Below, piece after piece: positions 1-11,500 of a stretch of 64,000 nt of DNA. Position numbers and translations under genes: made by a program. Under the pieces are notes generated by a model that ran no database searches, was not told where the DNA came from, and worked only from the letters and a program-made list of their open reading frames with translations. The stretch lies in the NCBI GenBank assembly GCA_019925105.1, contig JAHGAU010000007.1, positions 1,426,001 through 1,490,000 on the forward strand, written 5' to 3'. Source of the DNA: Niebla homalea. Lineage: Eukaryota > Ascomycota > Lecanoromycetes > Lecanorales > Ramalinaceae. How positions within the stretch are numbered: the first letter of the stretch is position 1; each line of letters begins with the position of its first letter.

Positions 1-388
1 TGCGAGCAGCTCTTGAAGCATTGGTCCACTCTTCATCAGTGACATGTGCACGGGTGTACCTGTCCGAAATATTGGCTGCGACTACATGAGAGCTCCTGTG
101 TTTTTCGCTATCGCCGCTTGGACTTTGGGCGCCCTTTCCAGACTTGCTAGGCAAGATGGTCGAGAGGATGCCCTTGGTAGGACCCTCAATGGGTTGTTCC
201 AATTCTTCACGTCGCGCCTTCTCCGCATAGTAATGGTATTCTTCGAAAGAGACGTTGGGATCATGAAGCAGCCTCATCTGAGGTTTGGTGTAGTTCGACA
301 GCCCTTGGCCTCCCATGATTATATCGTCGCTACTGCCAGCCAGGCGAGGGTCGCCCCCATCAAGGGCTAGATTGCCTCCTGTGGCCAT
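1..388 (-). CDS. Amino acid transporter-like protein (AAAP type), N-terminal part only
   Basis: The minus strand is open from an ATG at 388 to the window edge, giving the first 129 residues; the rest lies outside the window. The visible part is a soluble N-terminal tail with no membrane segment. It is Gly/Asp-rich at first, then has a YTKPQMRLLHDPNVSFEEY stretch, a basic/acidic helix, and an NASRAAR segment at the edge. From memory, this type of tail (HDPxVSFEEYxYYA ... DEEWxNASRAxR) precedes the transmembrane domain of fungal AAAP-family amino acid permeases of the plasma or vacuolar membrane. That assignment rests on pattern memory only, because the transport domain is not visible. The ATG at 388 is the first in the open stretch. 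Confidence 0.5.
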   Translation of the reverse strand, partial: MATGGNLALDGGDPRLAGSSDDIIMGGQGLSNYTKPQMRLLHDPNVSFEEYHYYAEKARREELEQPIEGPTKGILSTILPSKSGKGAQSPSGDSEKHRSSHVVAANISDRYTRAHVTDEEWTNASRAAR

Positions 389-1971
389 TCTGTGAGTACG
401 AGGAAGGAATAAGAGGGCGAGCAGGCGCAAGGTATCAGAGGAAGAGCGGAAACGGAAAGAAAAGTAAAGAATGAGTGGGTTGAGCGAGGTAATAATGCCG
501 TCGTATATAACGCCATGGCTGCAGTTGTGCTCTCTGGCAGCAGTGTTGAGCTCCTGCTCTTTTGAGTAAGGTGGAGATATGTGCCCGGCCTGAGACTAAC
601 GAAGGGAACAGTAGCATTGTGGTGTGGAGCGTAGCAGGCGATGCGGAAGGACTGAAGGCGGGGTCACCCGGGTCTGAACATTGAAATCGCCTATAGGCTC
701 CTTACTCTCGACACGGTCTAGGACATTGGTAAAGGAGCTCTGCCGGACTAAAAACGCCAATCATTGAGCTCCCAAGTGATCCGGATCCGGCATCGACGCA
801 CGCGAGATGCCCAGCTGATCATCGCAAACGGCTCAAATTCGCCACGAGAAGATAAGTCCCTCGGTTGCCATCTGCCGGCTCTGTCACTGAAGCCACAGGC
901 AAGACAAGCTCAGGATATCAGGCCATTGTAGGGGGATGTGACCATTAGCGACGGCCGCCCGTGTTGCTTAAATGCGATACACCAGCATTAGAGCCTTTAC
1001 AGGCTTGGCCTGCTTGGCAATATCAGATGGTGATGAAATCGTGCTCAACCTAAGTAGAGAAACGCGATGAAACGAGGAGTCTCAGGGAAGAGGAGATGTT
1101 ACTGCTTTTGGATCTAGCTCGGCATGCGATTGACTTTGCATTATCGAATGGAAAGGACGCTCACGCCCAGTCTTACTTTTTGGTGTGATAAGGATTAACA
1201 ACGGAATATATCGGGAATGATAGGCTAAGGCGGCGCGCTGGTGGCGCCGTCTTATGTTGTATTTCCCCAATTGATATTTGAGAACCGATGGTCTCCGCAC
1301 TTTGTATCCCTCGGTCCGTAGGTACTTGAGTTGGCACTATTGGAACTTGCACGGAAGTTTCTTGCATGGTATGAATGTATAATCCATCAACCACTGTACC
1401 TTGCCGTTCTTCAGCTGCATGAGAATGACTCCTGCTCAGTTTGATCGACCATTTGAAACGGACCTTGGTATGATCGCATTGGTCGCATGGCAGTCTCCAC
1501 AGAATCGCTCTTGCCTTTGCGGGCAGCTCCGGAACCTTGTCTCCTAATCCCTAGCGCATATCAGCAGTTAGCACGACTGCTATCACTGTCATAGGTCAAG
1601 TGTCGGCATAGCGCTGACATGCCTCCCAATCAAGCAGCGCTATAAATGTAAATAGTAGGTCATGAAGTCTTGAGATGAACACAATGTGTCCATCAGTTGC
1701 GAGTCCCGAGAAACCTTCACAATGATTCCTCTGGCGCTTCCATTCTGGCTAAAAGCAAGAGATGGGTTTGCTTCGAAGCGTTCAAATTAGTTGCCGCTCG
1801 TGTGAGACTGGTCCTTGACAAGAGTCACCCGCAGAGGCTGTCTGACCCTGTAAATTCCTTCCAAAAGAGTATCAGTGGACTGTATCCTCAAAACATCATT
1901 TCCCCACCACCTCTAATGTCCCTCCTTTTCCCTTTGAATGTATCCCTCTCCCCCTCTGGAACTGCTCATCC
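389..1971. other. Intergenic region without supported gene
   Basis: This 1.58-kb stretch lies upstream of the transporter-like gene. Only short scattered frames occur, with no domain or consistent splice pattern. A TATA-like stretch (tatataa) near 504-510 lies about 115 bp upstream of the transporter start codon and could serve it. Confidence 0.5.
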
Positions 1972-3148
1972 TTACTTGCCCGCCCGATACATATCAAACA
2001 TCTGAAACATCATCGTCTGCTGCCCAGCAGTGAAAGTGGTGTAGCAGACATCATACGAATAATCCTTGTAATTATGGAATTTATCCAATCCCGCCACACT
2101 GTGACAGCTATCCTGCGAGCTGGGGCAACCGGACGTGGCGATCCTCTGCTGGGGCGTGTCCGAGACTGAATCGCCGGCGCCGGAGCAGGACTACCTCCAC
2201 AAGCAACGTCAGCATGACTTCACTCCACCATTCGCCTTTGGGCCGTTTCCTCCACTGTCGATCGACAAAGAAATGAGAGAGAGAGAGAGAGCAAGAGAGC
2301 AGCGGCACGCCAGATGGAGGGAAGGAGGGAGGGAAGGAGGGAGAAGTTCTCGCCCACCTGACCCTGAAACACATGAAACAGCCCAAATCAATGCCCGATC
2401 TCATGCGTCGCCGACCCCCCCGCATTGTAATTCACCACGTCGCCCCCCGGCAAGCTCCCCGCCAGCACATCGCACCCGTCCTGGTGGAAGGTCACACTCC
2501 CCCGTGGAGCATTCGCCGCGGGGAAGTTGCAGATCCCCAGCAGGCCGTCGCCGAGGTCGGAGAGGAAGTAGACGTTCAGGTCGGCGTAGGAGGACCCCTT
2601 GCGCAGCGCCGGTCTCATGGCGGCGTCGGAGTCGCCCGTCGCCCAGGCGTTGTTGACGGTGAAGTCGGTGGAGCGGAGGCTGAAGGTGATGCCATGCGGG
2701 GAGTAGGATCGGTTGAGCACGGAGATCTGAGAGGAAGATTAGGGAGTGGCTTACGACTTTGGACTCGTTGGGTGCGACATCTTGGGATGGGAGGGCGTTG
2801 TCGAAATGGTGTGATAAGGCAGAGGGCTCGGGCACGTGGAGGGTGGGGGGAAAAGGGGGGGCTCGGATTCACCTGGTTGTTCAACTGAGCCTGAGTATAT
2901 TTGCCCTTGTTCGCAGTCGTCGTGACGACGTGGAAGTAGGTGTTGATGACAAAGGGGGCATGCGCCTGAGGCTTTGGCACAATCGATGACGACGTCGCAA
3001 AGGCCTGTGCTTGGGCAAGCAGCTCTGCAGGAGGATCCTCGGAGCCGCAAAGACGCCGTGTAACAAGTTTCGCTTCAGGCACGGCAGCAGCCAAGGTTAA
3101 TGCCAGATGGAGTGCAAGCACAAAGAGGGAGGCGAGGATCCAATGCAT
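1972..3148 (-). pseudogene. Secreted M43-family metalloprotease with premature stop in the zinc motif
   Basis: Three exons can be joined: 2873-3148, 2358-2726 and 1972-2190, with introns 2727-2872 and 2191-2357. The protein starts with a signal peptide (MHWILASLFVLALHLALTLA). Next come a propeptide-like part and a catalytic domain resembling fungal extracellular metalloproteases of the M43 (pappalysin/cytophagalysin) family. The zinc motif HEIGH is present, but the next codon is TGA (2388-2390) where the family has Trp. The same frame then continues with FGLFH, which carries the third zinc ligand. The last exon keeps the Cys-rich C-terminal part (SGAGDSVSDTP, HNYKDYSYD) and ends at TAA 1972. 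The Met-turn methionine (usual NYMDY) is Lys here. Two changes at catalytic positions suggest an inactive gene rather than one sequencing error. The 3' intron donor (gtgggc) is weak. The truncated product would lack the third ligand. Confidence 0.75.
2191..2357 (-). repeat. Purine-rich low-complexity tract inside an intron
   Basis: On the + strand the intron of the metalloprotease gene holds a (GA)n run near 2275-2292 and a ggaaggaggga repeat near 2320-2342. This probably explains why this intron is longer than most in the window. Confidence 0.6.
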
Positions 3149-4336
3149 TGTGGAGCGATTTCAATGGAATGAGTTTTCGCAAAAAGGGAACCATAGGAGA
3201 GAAGTGGGATGGTGAAGCTTTGTTTGAGCACGTACAGCAGCAGTCTGGGAGCTGCTTTAATATTGCTATTCTGCATACTTCTCACTCCGGTCAGCTCTCA
3301 CCCAACCTTCTGATTGGGAATAATCAATCTCTCCTTGTTCATCGAGCTTCGGTCTCCAGAGAATCAGAAGGCCTATCTGTCATTCAACTCAAATAGCGCC
3401 TCTTGGGGTCGGTAGAGAAGCGAGTGCCAGCGAGGTTGACGATCCCAGAAGCCTCGAATCAAGTTCAGCTGCCTCATGGAGACTCGCTTGCTTCATGTAC
3501 TCTCTGCCTGTATGGTCTGCCCAATCGATGGGAATAGCGAGTCGTTGGGGTCAGGAGCAGCAACATGCCTTCTTCAAATAGCTGATAACAGCGGCGAAGT
3601 GTTGAATGGCGTGCGCTAGTTCGCATCGTCAATATTAAAACGTGCCAAGACAACGGGCGCGGCGACAGCATCCTACGACACATCAACCTGCTGAATTGGG
3701 GAATGGCCCTGTTGCAATGCCATGCTATCAAGACCAGCCTGAGCTTGGCATGACAATAGCACACGGAGGTGAAGATAAGGTCAAGATATCGGTGCGTGCC
3801 GGTACGCTCGCGTTGTGCAATTTGCGGAGGAAGATCAGCAGGCCAGTGCTTGGCTGATGAGACGGTGTCGTAGTGCCTGGTTCGTATGGAGCAACATCCG
3901 AGAAATGGAGGTTGGCCAAGACAGTAGTCTCGCCAAGCTGCAAGGAACGAAGATAAGGGATTCAGAACGGCCAGGAACTCAATTGCTGATATGTGAAACA
4001 CCCAGCATGTTGGCGTACTTCGTTGTGAAGGCGCAATGGCTGACGGAACGTCTTGCGTAAATCACAATGGGGGAGAAGTTGAATGTATGGGTGGATGGTG
4101 GTAAGCTGACTCGATTGGCATACTTCCTCCAAAGGATGAGACTTGGCATCGGGACCAGGATGGAATGCCATTGGGGTGGATCAGGACGTCACATGAAGAG
4201 GCCAGTAGTCATCTCATCTTTGATTCGTCGCTATAAAAGGTCTGCGATGAGCCCCGGGTTTTGCGCGATCGACCGTCAAAAGGTCTAAATGTAAATGAGA
4301 TGGATGATGAGTGCCCACCAAACAGTGGCATCCTCT
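3149..4336. other. Intergenic region without supported gene
   Basis: Between the metalloprotease start and the glycosyltransferase end (1.19 kb). Several frames of 60-175 codons exist on both strands, but none shows a recognisable domain or signal peptide. Nothing is called. Confidence 0.45.
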
Positions 4337-5746
4337 TTATCTCGAAAGGCTTGAGTGGGAGCTGCTGAGCTCAAGGAGGGGCAGGTCTTTGGGTGGCACC
4401 AGTATGCTTGCGTTCAGTGCGTGCTGGAGTGCTGGGTAGACGACCCTGGCGAAAATACTCCTCCTTGCTAGGACATAATCCAGAGTTAATCCTCCAAACT
4501 CCTCGAACATCTCGAACTGGTCCTGCTCGCTAAGTCCATCTCCTGATTTACCCCATGCGTGCATCGCATAGCTCTCACAGTATGACATATCCCAATTCCT
4601 TTGCCCCAAGGAACCAATCCCATGATTGTAAAGATACTCGGCATACTGGGTAGTATTCTTCCATGTGGCTGCCTCGCAGAATGGTGAGCCCGGACCGGGC
4701 TGCTCCGTTGAGGGTCCAAACAGACGTCGATTGCTGTCGACGTCCCAGCCGCCGGAATGGAATGCTGCCTTGGGCATCGCGAGGACTTCGCCCTCGCGCG
4801 AGCCGAAGTCATGGACAAGGTTACTAAGCAAGTAGACCGAATGCGTTTGCCAACCACCGTCAAAGACCCTGTCCTGCAGGCTTTCAAATACTGTCATCAA
4901 ATCGCTCTTCGGTACTGCCATCATGACTGCATTGTTCACAGAGCCATCCATTTGGTGGCCAACAACGTTGCGGAAGCCAGAGTGTCTTAAAGTATCAAAC
5001 GAGCGGAGAGCATAGACGTCTAAATCCAGGTAGATCCCTCCCATGTGCTGTAGCCGTTGCGTCCGGATCATGTCCGCCCTATGAGCCCCTTCGGAGATTT
5101 CCAGGCCCGCAGCTGTTTCCAAGGGCAGCGGCGTGTACATGAATTCGACATCGTTAAGAGACCGAATGGCTCGTAAGTGTGAGGAAAGTGGCCTGGCGTC
5201 AAAGGTCCCAAGAATATACTGAGGAATGTTGGTGTGAATATAAAGTTTGTCCGGATTGAGATGCAGGTGGGCAGAATAGATGGCGAGGAATCTACTGAAA
5301 TTGAGTTCCAAGTCCTCGTAATGTTTGAAAAGCCCTTCGTCCTCAAGATAGACAAAGTGGACTATGTTCGGTATCACTGGCCGCTCAGCATGTTGAACAG
5401 ACTGGCTGAAATGGATTGCAGATGGGATGACGTGCAGAAGGAAATGGGCGCGTAAGATTGTGAGTGCTAGTATAACGCTCACAACCATCCGTTTCCAATA
5501 AGACAGAAGAAAGCCAAAGGAAGATGGCAATGGCTTGCCATCCACCGTGTTAACAAATTGAAGCATGTTTTCACCGCACTGAGGCATCAGGTAGATGTCC
5601 TTTTGATGGCTCATGCCAGCATGGGGGCCCCTCCACTGATTATATAGTTGAGAATTACAAGGCACGACAATGTGGACAGCAAAGGTCGTGTCCATAATCA
5701 TAGACATAGCCCGATATAACATCATCATGAGACATAGCGGTCTCAC
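4337..5746 (-). CDS. GT32-type glycosyltransferase with DXD motif (Gly_transf_sug family)
   Basis: The single frame encodes up to 469 residues. Near residues 85-108 (SYWKRMVVSVILALTILRAH and following) lies a likely signal anchor, suggesting a type II Golgi protein. The catalytic domain starts with IPNIVHFVYLED (about 125-136) and contains RTQRLQHMGGIYLDLDVY (about 228-245). That segment holds the Arg and the DLD metal/nucleotide-sugar motif typical of the sugar-binding DXD region of GT32 enzymes, such as fungal Och1-like and mannosyl-inositolphosphoceramide-type transferases. Family members transfer a sugar from a nucleotide donor in the Golgi; donor and acceptor cannot be read here. The start is uncertain: the first 50-80 residues look atypical, and an internal Met at 5488 directly before the hydrophobic helix is a good alternative. 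Confidence 0.75.
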   Translation of the reverse strand: MRPLCLMMMLYRAMSMIMDTTFAVHIVVPCNSQLYNQWRGPHAGMSHQKDIYLMPQCGENMLQFVNTVDGKPLPSSFGFLLSYWKRMVVSVILALTILRAHFLLHVIPSAIHFSQSVQHAERPVIPNIVHFVYLEDEGLFKHYEDLELNFSRFLAIYSAHLHLNPDKLYIHTNIPQYILGTFDARPLSSHLRAIRSLNDVEFMYTPLPLETAAGLEISEGAHRADMIRTQRLQHMGGIYLDLDVYALRSFDTLRHSGFRNVVGHQMDGSVNNAVMMAVPKSDLMTVFESLQDRVFDGGWQTHSVYLLSNLVHDFGSREGEVLAMPKAAFHSGGWDVDSNRRLFGPSTEQPGPGSPFCEAATWKNTTQYAEYLYNHGIGSLGQRNWDMSYCESYAMHAWGKSGDGLSEQDQFEMFEEFGGLTLDYVLARRSIFARVVYPALQHALNASILVPPKDLPLLELSSSHSSLSR

Positions 5747-6982
5747 TTAGAGATTGGTCGAAAGGTTAAAGCATGACACTATCATGTTCTTGAATGGAAA
5801 AATTGCCGACAAACTTTCCAAGCGCTGTATCAGATGAAGTTGGAGAGGCACGCAATCACGATACGGCACGCCTTACAAGCAGATCTCACATGTCCTTGAT
5901 GGCATGGATGGTAAGCCATTCCCCCAAACAAGCTCTGAGCGCGAGACTGAGATGTCTCATCATTGCGATAATTTGAGTGAAAACGATCCTGTATATTTGT
6001 GTACGGAGTATTTTCGAAGATTTCATCGATGGATCCCAAAATTATCTGAAGAACATTCATCACCCGTGTGTTTCCAACATAGTCTGAGCTACTGTTTCAG
6101 ACTTCGTATATGAGGCTGATGCGGCTCGTGCGGATCGACAGGCGAAGCTCAAGCGAGGAAAATTTGACTGACCGCATGACAAGAAAATGATGATTTGGTT
6201 GTAACGGGAATGCCAACATAGCTCGAACATTTCAGTGGAGGGGTATGGATGACTGCTCGTTAAAGCTCTTCGTTGTTGGCGTCTTGGACTACTCGGTTCC
6301 ACTCATTGTATCCTTCTTGAACGGGACATCCGAGGATCCGAAGAAACAACTCTAAGTGAACCGACTGTCTGACTTATAATATCAACAGCCCGGAAGACTT
6401 GACTCACATGAGGCGAAAGCCGTTATTCAAGATTGTATTCACTGTCGGATAGACCGATGAAGCCACCGTCATCCAGAGGTTTGAGTAAATCAGCATCATT
6501 GCCTCAGTACCTCAGACGTGCTGTGGTTGCGCCACGGGCTAAGCCCCTTCGGGCTAGGTCACCCCTGAGCTGACTCCGTCTGTCAGGGGCGGTTGAACAA
6601 AGTCAGCATTCGCTAACCCGAAGGGCCTTAGCCTGCGGCGCAGCTACACGTCTGGGGTACTGAGGCATAAGCAACGGAAACTATGGGATTCTCCAGCCAA
6701 CGCTTCGTGTAAGCACTGGAGTTGAACAATGAGTCACGGGGATTGGAGATACATCAAATTCTCGCATATTAGCCTATCTGAATAGCATTGGGAACTCGGA
6801 GTATGCTGATGTCTGAAATGAGGAAGCATGTCTCAGTCCTGCCTTCCAGATCCAGAAACGAAGATGCTCTTGGTCCTCTACGTATCATGACCTGCCATGA
6901 GGCTCAATAAGGTACTCAACACTCCGCCAGATGTGCTACAATGCAATATGTCAAGCCTTCCCCATTGTCAAAATGACCCTCC
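5747..6982. other. Intergenic region carrying a fold-back element
   Basis: This 1.24-kb stretch separates two outward-facing genes (GT32 on minus, OGFr-domain gene on plus). The only clear structure is the inverted-repeat element at 6501-6666. Otherwise no gene is seen. Confidence 0.5.
6501..6666. mobile_element. MITE-like fold-back element with long terminal inverted repeats
   Basis: The left arm 6501-6558 (gcctcagtacctcagacgtg...) matches the reverse complement of the right arm 6611-6666 (...cacgtctggggtactgaggc) over almost its whole length with a few mismatches. The shared core includes GGCTAAG and CCTTCGGG. The element is about 166 bp with a 50-bp centre and no coding capacity. The flanks (catt / ataa) show no clean target-site duplication. 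Each arm also contains a small GGGCTAAGCCC-like palindrome, so the single strand could fold into a long hairpin. Confidence 0.7.
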
Positions 6983-8020
6983 ATGTACAAAAGAGTCTTC
7001 ACAACCACCCGCTTCCTCTCCCTTAAACCTGCCACCCTCACCACCACTGCAAAGATGACCACCCTCCCCCTCCTCATCCGCTTCTACGACCCCACCACCT
7101 ACGCCCCCGACGCCTCCGGCCACACCCTCCCCCTCCTCCTCTCCTGGCCCGACAAACACCTCGAGCGCTCCCATTCCTACATCCAGACCCTCTTCCCCCT
7201 CCCCGAACCCTCGCCCGTCAACCCCTCCGCCCCGGTCATTTCCCGGGACGTCTTCCTGGCCTTCCGCACCCGCCCGGATCTGCGCGCCCAGCTCCTCCGG
7301 GGTTTGAAGCGGATGTGCGAGTTCTACGGCTTCGACGCTAATCTCCCGCCCCCGCCGCCGGCGCCGCCGCCGGGCGAAGAAGGCATGACGACCACAACCA
7401 CAATCACCATCACCAGATCTGCAGCACAGTTTGAGGACAAAGCGAGGAGGAGCGGCTTGTTGACGCGGTCCAACCACAATCACCTGCGCATCACGAGGAT
7501 GATACGGTCGTTGAGGGTGTTGGGGTGTGAGGATGCGGCAGGGGCGTTTCACGACGCGGTGGTGGAGGTGGGGGTGAGGAGGTACCCGGGGGTCATTGGG
7601 AAGAATAGCTTGATGTTCTGGAAGCGGGCGGCGGAGCGGCCGTTGTGGGTGAGGCCCGAGGATGAGGATGAGCGGGTGGGGAGGAAGGAGGGGTTTCTGT
7701 GGGAGTTTGAGAGAGGGGAGATTGAGGAGTTGAATCAAATGTCTGGTAAGCTGGACGCAACGGAAGACGGGGAGGATGGGGAGGATGGAGAGGATGTGGA
7801 GGATGGAGAGGATGGGGAGGATGGAGAGGATGGGGAGGATGGAGAGGATGGGGAGGATGGAGAGGATGGGGAGGATGGGGATCATGGGGAGGATGGGAAG
7901 GATGGGGAGGATGGGGATCATGGGGAGGATGGGGATCATGGAAAGGATGGGGAGGATGGGAAGGATGGGAAGTTGGGGAAGGGTGGGAAGGATGGGAAAG
8001 GGGAGGGAGAAGGGGATTGA
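6983..8020 (+). CDS. Opioid growth factor receptor (OGFr)-domain protein with Gly-Glu-Asp repeat tail
   Basis: The single frame encodes 345 residues. Residues about 28-230 match the OGFr conserved region: [35 protein letters not shown], a loop of prolines and threonines, then [18 protein letters not shown] and a final helix ([15 protein letters not shown]). The domain's biochemical role in fungi is unknown; the vertebrate receptor name is inherited from homology. From about residue 250 to the end the protein is a GED/GKD/GDH repeat encoded by a 9/18-bp minisatellite. Start choice: Met1 at 6983 gives a basic, Thr-rich leader that could be mitochondrial, while Met25 at 7055 ([12 protein letters not shown]) starts right at the domain. 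The reverse strand also stays open through the repeat, an artefact of its composition. Confidence 0.8.
   Translation: MYKRVFTTTRFLSLKPATLTTTAKMTTLPLLIRFYDPTTYAPDASGHTLPLLLSWPDKHLERSHSYIQTLFPLPEPSPVNPSAPVISRDVFLAFRTRPDLRAQLLRGLKRMCEFYGFDANLPPPPPAPPPGEEGMTTTTTITITRSAAQFEDKARRSGLLTRSNHNHLRITRMIRSLRVLGCEDAAGAFHDAVVEVGVRRYPGVIGKNSLMFWKRAAERPLWVRPEDEDERVGRKEGFLWEFERGEIEELNQMSGKLDATEDGEDGEDGEDVEDGEDGEDGEDGEDGEDGEDGEDGEDGDHGEDGKDGEDGDHGEDGDHGKDGEDGKDGKLGKGGKDGKGEGEGD
7762..8000 (+). repeat. GGNGAGGAT minisatellite encoding (Gly-Glu-Asp)n
   Basis: Tandem 9-bp units, often paired as 18-bp units (ggggaggatggagaggat), run for about 240 bp inside the OGFr-domain gene. The 5' half is nearly perfect. The 3' half is diverged into GKD, GDH and KLG variants, showing decay from one end. 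Confidence 0.9.
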
Positions 8021-8563
8021 AAAGGTACTGTTGTACTTTTGACGAGGGCCAGATGAGCTTCAGGGGCAGCTGAAATGACAGAATTGTGGCGAGACTACCA
8101 ATGAAGCCGGAAGCAAAGTCTTTGGTGGAGCTGGTGCAAGAGGGGCCGGTATAGCAGGAAGAAAGAACAGAGCATGAAGGTACGCAGTCTTTCTGGCCAT
8201 CCAAAGATGACCTCTCTAATTCGTGCAGCTAAATAGCCTCACGTGGCGGTTTTTTGAATCAGCCTACGACTATGCCCTTTACGACATGGGACTTTTAGAG
8301 CCAGATAGAATACATTACATGCCTAGCACTAGAGCTTCTGCAAGTACTGTTGGGTCCTTCATTGAATACATGCCTCTAATACTGCTATTGCTATTATTGT
8401 GGGTCAAGGAGCTTCTTGAGACTCACCTTGACAAAATGCAAACATCTTTCATCCTTCGAAGCCCATTCCTATAGTTCTGGCTACGCCCCTGCAAACCGTT
8501 ACCAGACGCCTTATTGCTTGCGTGGTATGTTGTCAAGTGCAAAGCCTCTGGCTTGGAAAGTCA
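8021..8563. other. Intergenic region between convergent genes
   Basis: This 543-bp stretch holds the 3' flanks of the OGFr-domain gene (+) and the PARP-E2 gene (-). No further gene is supported. Confidence 0.5.
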
Positions 8564-11500
8564 TCAGATTGATTGTGTGCCTCCCGAATAGCTCTTTCTG
8601 AAATCTGCAGGGACTTCCCATCCATGTGTGTGACACGCTCGAATGAAGGCTTCCACCGCCTCGCCAACAGAGTAGTCCCTGGGAGGACCATGGTCCAACC
8701 TTGCTGGCTTTGGATCTGTTGATGACATCGCCAGACGCACCTGAAGTAAGACAGATTCGATATTTGACACAGCACTCCATCCTGAATTGGTCAAAAGCTC
8801 CATGCAAAGCGCACCGCCGGCCGTCACGTGGCCACCACCTCCTTGCATGAAGCTTAGCAAGCGAGGCCGGATGACTCGTACGAAAGGCGGCGACATTGGG
8901 TACTGCGCCCCAAAGCGTATTTCCATAACGATGCTCTTGATGCCTTTCTTTTTCATGTCTTGTGCCAAAGGAAGATGGGACTCAAAGGAGTGGAGTTCAA
9001 CCAGCCATTGGTACGGATTTGATATCAGGTTTGGGTCAATGTGCCACCCCAGCTCGTGCAAAGGATTCGAATCTTGGACTTTTAGAGTGGCTTGCAATTC
9101 CCGCTGGAGGGCCTTCGTGGCCATGGACGTCGCATATGACGGTGGGTCAAGAAGCTGTAGTGTACTAGCATCCAAAAAGCCTGGCAAGAAATCTGTCTGC
9201 GGTTTCTGGTCCTTTTGAGATACTGCTGGTGCCTTGTAATTGCTTTCTGTAGTCTTCTTTTGCTTTTCCTTATCATCATGATCATCATCATCATCATCAG
9301 AGAATAGTATCTCAATGTCTTCCACATCCGAGTCGTCACTTATTACAATGGGCTCGTCCACAGCTGTCTCTACATTGTCGATTTTGACCTTTTTGTTTCC
9401 AGTCTTCAACGCTGCAACAGTCTTTGGCCTCCGCGATTTACTTACCGCGTTCAGGGGAAGTTTTAGGTCCCCACGACTGGTTCCTTTGGCCACGTATGAT
9501 GGGTCTTGGTCGTAGACTTGTGAAGGTTGTGTCTCGATTGCTTGCCAGCCGTTCGCGTTGATCTTCACAAATAGATACCGAGATTGGATCCAGTCAAGTT
9601 GGGCTACAACCAAGTGCGGAACTGTACTGACATATTTCGCGGGCGCATTGACAATCTCGTTAAGAGCAAGAGCTTGAGACACACAGAGTTCACTGCGTGG
9701 CCATTGTCCAGGCTCCAATTCAAGTTTGTCGTTCGTTCCTCGATGACTTCCATATGTGTAGGAATGCATCCCTGAATATGACAGGCTTGTCGAGACGTCT
9801 AGTGCGTGATATACTCCGTGTCCGAAAGCTCGGCCTGGGTGCCGAGATTAGCACTTGTCATAACACTCCTAGTGATCAATACACCAAGACTTACCATGCG
9901 CAGTATCCTTGAAATGGAGTCCTTCTCGCACGATGCCATGCCAATTATATATCGGACTCCCGTGCCATGCGAAAAGGGTTGGATATTTCGCTCCAGAGGT
10001 AGTCTCCCGAATAGAGGTGATGAACCTCTGCTCTTTGTCGGGCGCCCCCTGAGCAAAGCGAAATTGCATCCATCCCGGCATCCCAGATACTCGCTCTTCG
10101 GACTTGCGGCTTGACCCGTCTAGGCTATCGACCTGTACAATGCAAGAACGGTTCGAAGCGATGATCCACCTTAGCAGTCCGAGGGCAGCTGGTGGTATGC
10201 GATCCGTCCATGAACGAAGCGTCGCTCCCTGATTGCCTTTGGAGAGCAAGTAATTCTTCATTTCGGGTATACTCGGAAGCATTTCCAGAAGCATTCCGAT
10301 CATGTAGTACTTCTCATTCTGCCTAAGGTCATCAAAGTTCTGATCATAGACCGAAATATCTACGTCTTGATATGATGACTGCACACTACCTGTCAAAGGA
10401 GGTGTTGCAATTGGAGTGTGGGTTTGGGGCTGGGCTCTGCTCCCCATATGTAATGGCGGACGCACCAAGCCAGGCTTCGATGTAGGCTCGATTGGTTCCG
10501 AGAGTCGTACGGCGGGATGAAGCGATTCATTAACACGACAGTGGAATCTTTGTTGGGTGACCTCGTCCGGGGCTACTGTGATCCAGCTTCCTACGAAAAG
10601 CGGTGCTTTTTCACAGGATGATGGAAAAATGAGCTCCATCTTCTCACGATCAAATTTGGCTTTGTACTTTGGGGGCGTATAGCCTGGGCGATCGTTCTCG
10701 TTCGTCTCGTTGATATTGCTTGGGTGATATCCGCGGAGCATTGGTGGGGGTGCAGATGTATGATATTCTTGCATTGAGAGAGGCTCAGGAACCATGAGAG
10801 CCATCCCAGTTGGAAGGTCTTTCATCTTTCGGTTGAATGCACTCGCGTAGCAAAAGCTTATGAGAAGGTCCACAACGTGAGGCTGAGTAATGATCTCGTG
10901 CTCAATGGTAGGACCAAAGCCGAGACTCATGTATTGGTACAGGCACAGTGGCTTCGAGCACACGTAAGGTTTCAGAGCTTCGAAGTCCACCTCCACTTTG
11001 CAGTGGCATACCAGACAGAACTCTGTACAGCGGACTAGATGGCGCAGGGCAAATTGCATGGCTATCAGAGGGAACGACTTTTGCTTTTGTATGCTGGTAA
11101 GGTGATCATGATTAGCAATGCCGTGCCTGAGCGGCTCCTCTGCCCAATATGCAGCATCAGGTGCGTTGTTCTCCAAATTCCGGCCTGAAGTGCGCACAGT
11201 CAGTGAGCTTTCTAGTCTTGAAGTTCGGAAGACGGGACTGACCTTGATGATCGTTAAAAAATTGCTCAGCACCGAGCCAAGGAAAGCCCATTGCGTTTCG
11301 ATATTTCAGCAGCGTGACGAGCCGTTCATTCAAGAGTTCATCAAGAGGTCTTCCAATGAATAAACGACTTAGACCAGTGCCTCCTTGACCATTTTCAGAG
11401 CTCGACGAAAATAGCTTGTCGGTTTTGCTTTGATCCCCAAGTGTTGCAAAGACTTTGACGGCATCGTCGTTGGCAACCTTGTAATTCTGACTCAGCCCGA

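Noticed and set aside
2135..2888. Plus-strand frames of about 170 codons rich in Arg and Gly
   Set aside because: They are antisense to the metalloprotease exons and its purine-rich intron.
3474..4001. 175-codon minus-strand frame in the gap before the GT32 gene
   Set aside because: No recognisable domain, signal peptide or splice support; composition looks random.
7593..8204. Long minus-strand frames rich in His-Pro and Ile-Leu-Pro repeats opposite the OGFr gene
   Set aside because: They are complements of the 9-bp minisatellite, which has no stops in several frames; there is no domain.
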